The position numbers and the translations under genes were made by a program. Positions 5,662 to 6,066 of a stretch of DNA of 6,066 nucleotides are shown piece by piece; position 1 is the first letter of the stretch, and the number at the start of each line of letters is the position of its first letter. The stretch spans positions 1 through 6,066 of the forward strand of contig CAZUSC010000003.1 in NCBI GenBank assembly GCA_964622915.1, given 5' to 3'. The DNA comes from CAZUSC01 sp964622915. Lineage in GTDB: Bacteria; Patescibacteriota; Andersenbacteria; UBA10190. Under the pieces are notes generated by a model. The model was not told the DNA's origin and did no database searches. It worked only from the letters and a program-made list of their open reading frames with translations.

Positions 5662-5816
5662 ACCCCGTATATCAACATCACTTAGGCAACGCTAAGACAG
5701 CGTGCCGTGATGACTATTAGTAAAGAGTTAGATTTTTTCTGAGTTAAATTCATGTGTAGTTTTGGCTATAAACGCGTTGCTAGGCACGATTTAGTGATGT
5801 TGTATTACGGGGCATA
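5659..5816 (-). promoter_or_regulatory. E2: palindromic, probably structured RNA leader of rpsF
   Basis: On the minus-strand RNA the 5' arm (5816 down to 5793) pairs with the 3' arm (5682 down to 5659): four pairs UAUG/UAUG with two wobbles, seven pairs CCCCGUA/UACGGGG, a 3x3 mismatch, then ten pairs (AACATCACT-type core, 5673-5682 with 5793-5802). A second helix pairs 5683-5692 with 5774-5782 (CTAG-CAACGC type, one bulge). CGTGCC (5701-5706 on plus) can pair perfectly with GGCACG (5783-5788) across that helix, which would be a pseudoknot. Competing hairpins also exist (CTTAG/CTAAG, 5681-5685 with 5692-5696). The AU-rich centre holds a direct repeat GAGTTA (5725-5730 and 5741-5746). The predicted transcription start lies about 5 nt upstream, so E2 would be essentially the entire rpsF leader. 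Known rpsF leaders in other bacteria bind S6:S18; I cannot show that this is that motif. Confidence 0.7.
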
Positions 5817-5826
5817 TAACTGCTAG

Positions 5827-5857
5827 ATACTATAGCAAATATGTTCAAAAGTCAAAA
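5827..5857 (-). promoter_or_regulatory. Sigma70-type promoter of the rpsF operon
   Basis: Read on the minus strand: TTTTGACT, then TTTGAACATATTTGC, then TATAGTAT. Two registers fit. One is -35 TTTTGA (5852-5857), a 17-nt spacer and -10 TATAGT (5829-5834) with an upstream TG (extended -10). The other is -35 TTGACT (5850-5855), a 17-nt spacer and TAGTAT (5827-5832). Either puts the start near 5821-5823, just before E2. The rest of the gap to ychF (5858-5940) shows only a weak AAAGG/CCTTT inverted repeat next to the -35 and nothing else I can name. Confidence 0.7.
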
Positions 5858-5936
5858 GGGGTTCGGAAACCTTTAAGCGCCCAGTCAAGTAAGTTTATAT
5901 CAAGCTACCAGGAAGATGCCTAAACAGAAACCCCCG

Positions 5937-5957
5937 TAAAAGAAATCAGGGATTTCT
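5937..5957 (-). terminator. Possible weak terminator of ychF
   Basis: On the minus strand a perfect 7-bp hairpin, AGAAATC-CCT-GATTTCT (5957-5941), starts at the last base of the ychF stop codon and runs into TTTTA. The stem is AT-rich and the T-tract short, so termination would be inefficient at best. Confidence 0.4.
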
Positions 5958-6066
5958 CACAGGGCATGTTTAAAGAACATTACGTCGCCATCCTGGACGA
6001 CGTACTCTTTGCCTTCATCTCGAACTTTGCCGCCAGCGCGAGCAGCGGCGTATGTGCCGGCGGCCA
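5957..6066 (-). CDS. ychF: YchF/OLA1-type Obg-family ATPase, C-terminal fragment
   Basis: Only the last ~35 codons lie in the window; the gene continues beyond base 6066. The sequence ARAGGKVRDEGKEYVVQDGD followed by VMFFKHAL and a TGA stop (5957-5959) matches the TGS-domain end of YchF, whose usual ending is of the type EGKDYVVQDGDIMHFRFNV. YchF is a ribosome-associated P-loop protein that prefers ATP over GTP. The last residues (FFKHAL instead of the common HFRFNV) differ slightly. It is upstream of, and codirectional with, the rpsF operon, but the operon has its own promoter. Confidence 0.85.
   Translation of the reverse strand, partial: AAGTYAAARAGGKVRDEGKEYVVQDGDVMFFKHAL

Noticed and set aside
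5854..5874. AAAGG...CCTTT inverted repeat upstream of the rpsF promoter as a terminator
   Set aside because: The stem is five pairs, it overlaps the -35 region, and no strong T-tract follows, so it cannot be called.
1..6066. tRNA, rRNA, CRISPR array, toxin-antitoxin or defence genes, transposase
   Set aside because: None was seen on either strand; apart from the leader elements and repeats the window is housekeeping genes.

Overview
The window looks like core chromosome of a small-genome bacterium, most likely a Patescibacteria (Candidate Phyla Radiation, CPR) lineage. This is an inference. It rests on the gene set and order (ftsK, then a RodZ-like membrane HTH protein, then recA; opposite them rpsF-ssb-rpsR), on an S6 protein with a long charged C-terminal tail, on several genes without a Shine-Dalgarno (SD) sequence, and on short 'stutter' repeats in the gaps. 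No 16S or other phylogenetic marker is present to settle it. Base composition is near 50% GC throughout, and nothing looks recently transferred.

Left half, plus strand: a 5'-truncated ftsK (1-2049) is followed by a 162-nt, highly palindromic leader element (E1, 2050-2211). The far arm of E1 contains the start codon of a RodZ-like gene (2208-2891). A 92-nt leader then precedes a complete recA (2984-4030). The three genes concern chromosome segregation, cell envelope or shape, and recombination.

Right half, minus strand, read right to left: the 3' end of ychF (5957-6066) ends in a small hairpin. A good promoter (5827-5857) follows, then a second palindromic leader element (E2, 5659-5816) whose far arm contains the rpsF start codon. 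The operon is rpsF-ssb-rpsR, followed by an RNHCP-domain zinc-ribbon gene (4043-4381). The RNHCP gene has no ATG, GTG or TTG start ahead of its domain; the best candidate is an ATC codon. It converges on recA with only 12 nt between the stop codons. The three junctions inside this operon (rpsF/ssb, ssb/rpsR, rpsR/RNHCP) all carry short arrays of 7-bp repeats.

The most interesting signal is the pair E1 and E2. They are 162 and 158 nt long, lie on opposite strands before unrelated genes, and are each closed by a long imperfect stem with the same base: UAUGCCC paired with GGGUAUG, where the last AUG is the start codon of the downstream gene. Both keep the same two G.U wobbles on the coding-strand RNA. 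I know of no named RNA family with this architecture. It could be a start-codon-masking riboregulator, or a small inverted-repeat element co-opted as a 5' leader.
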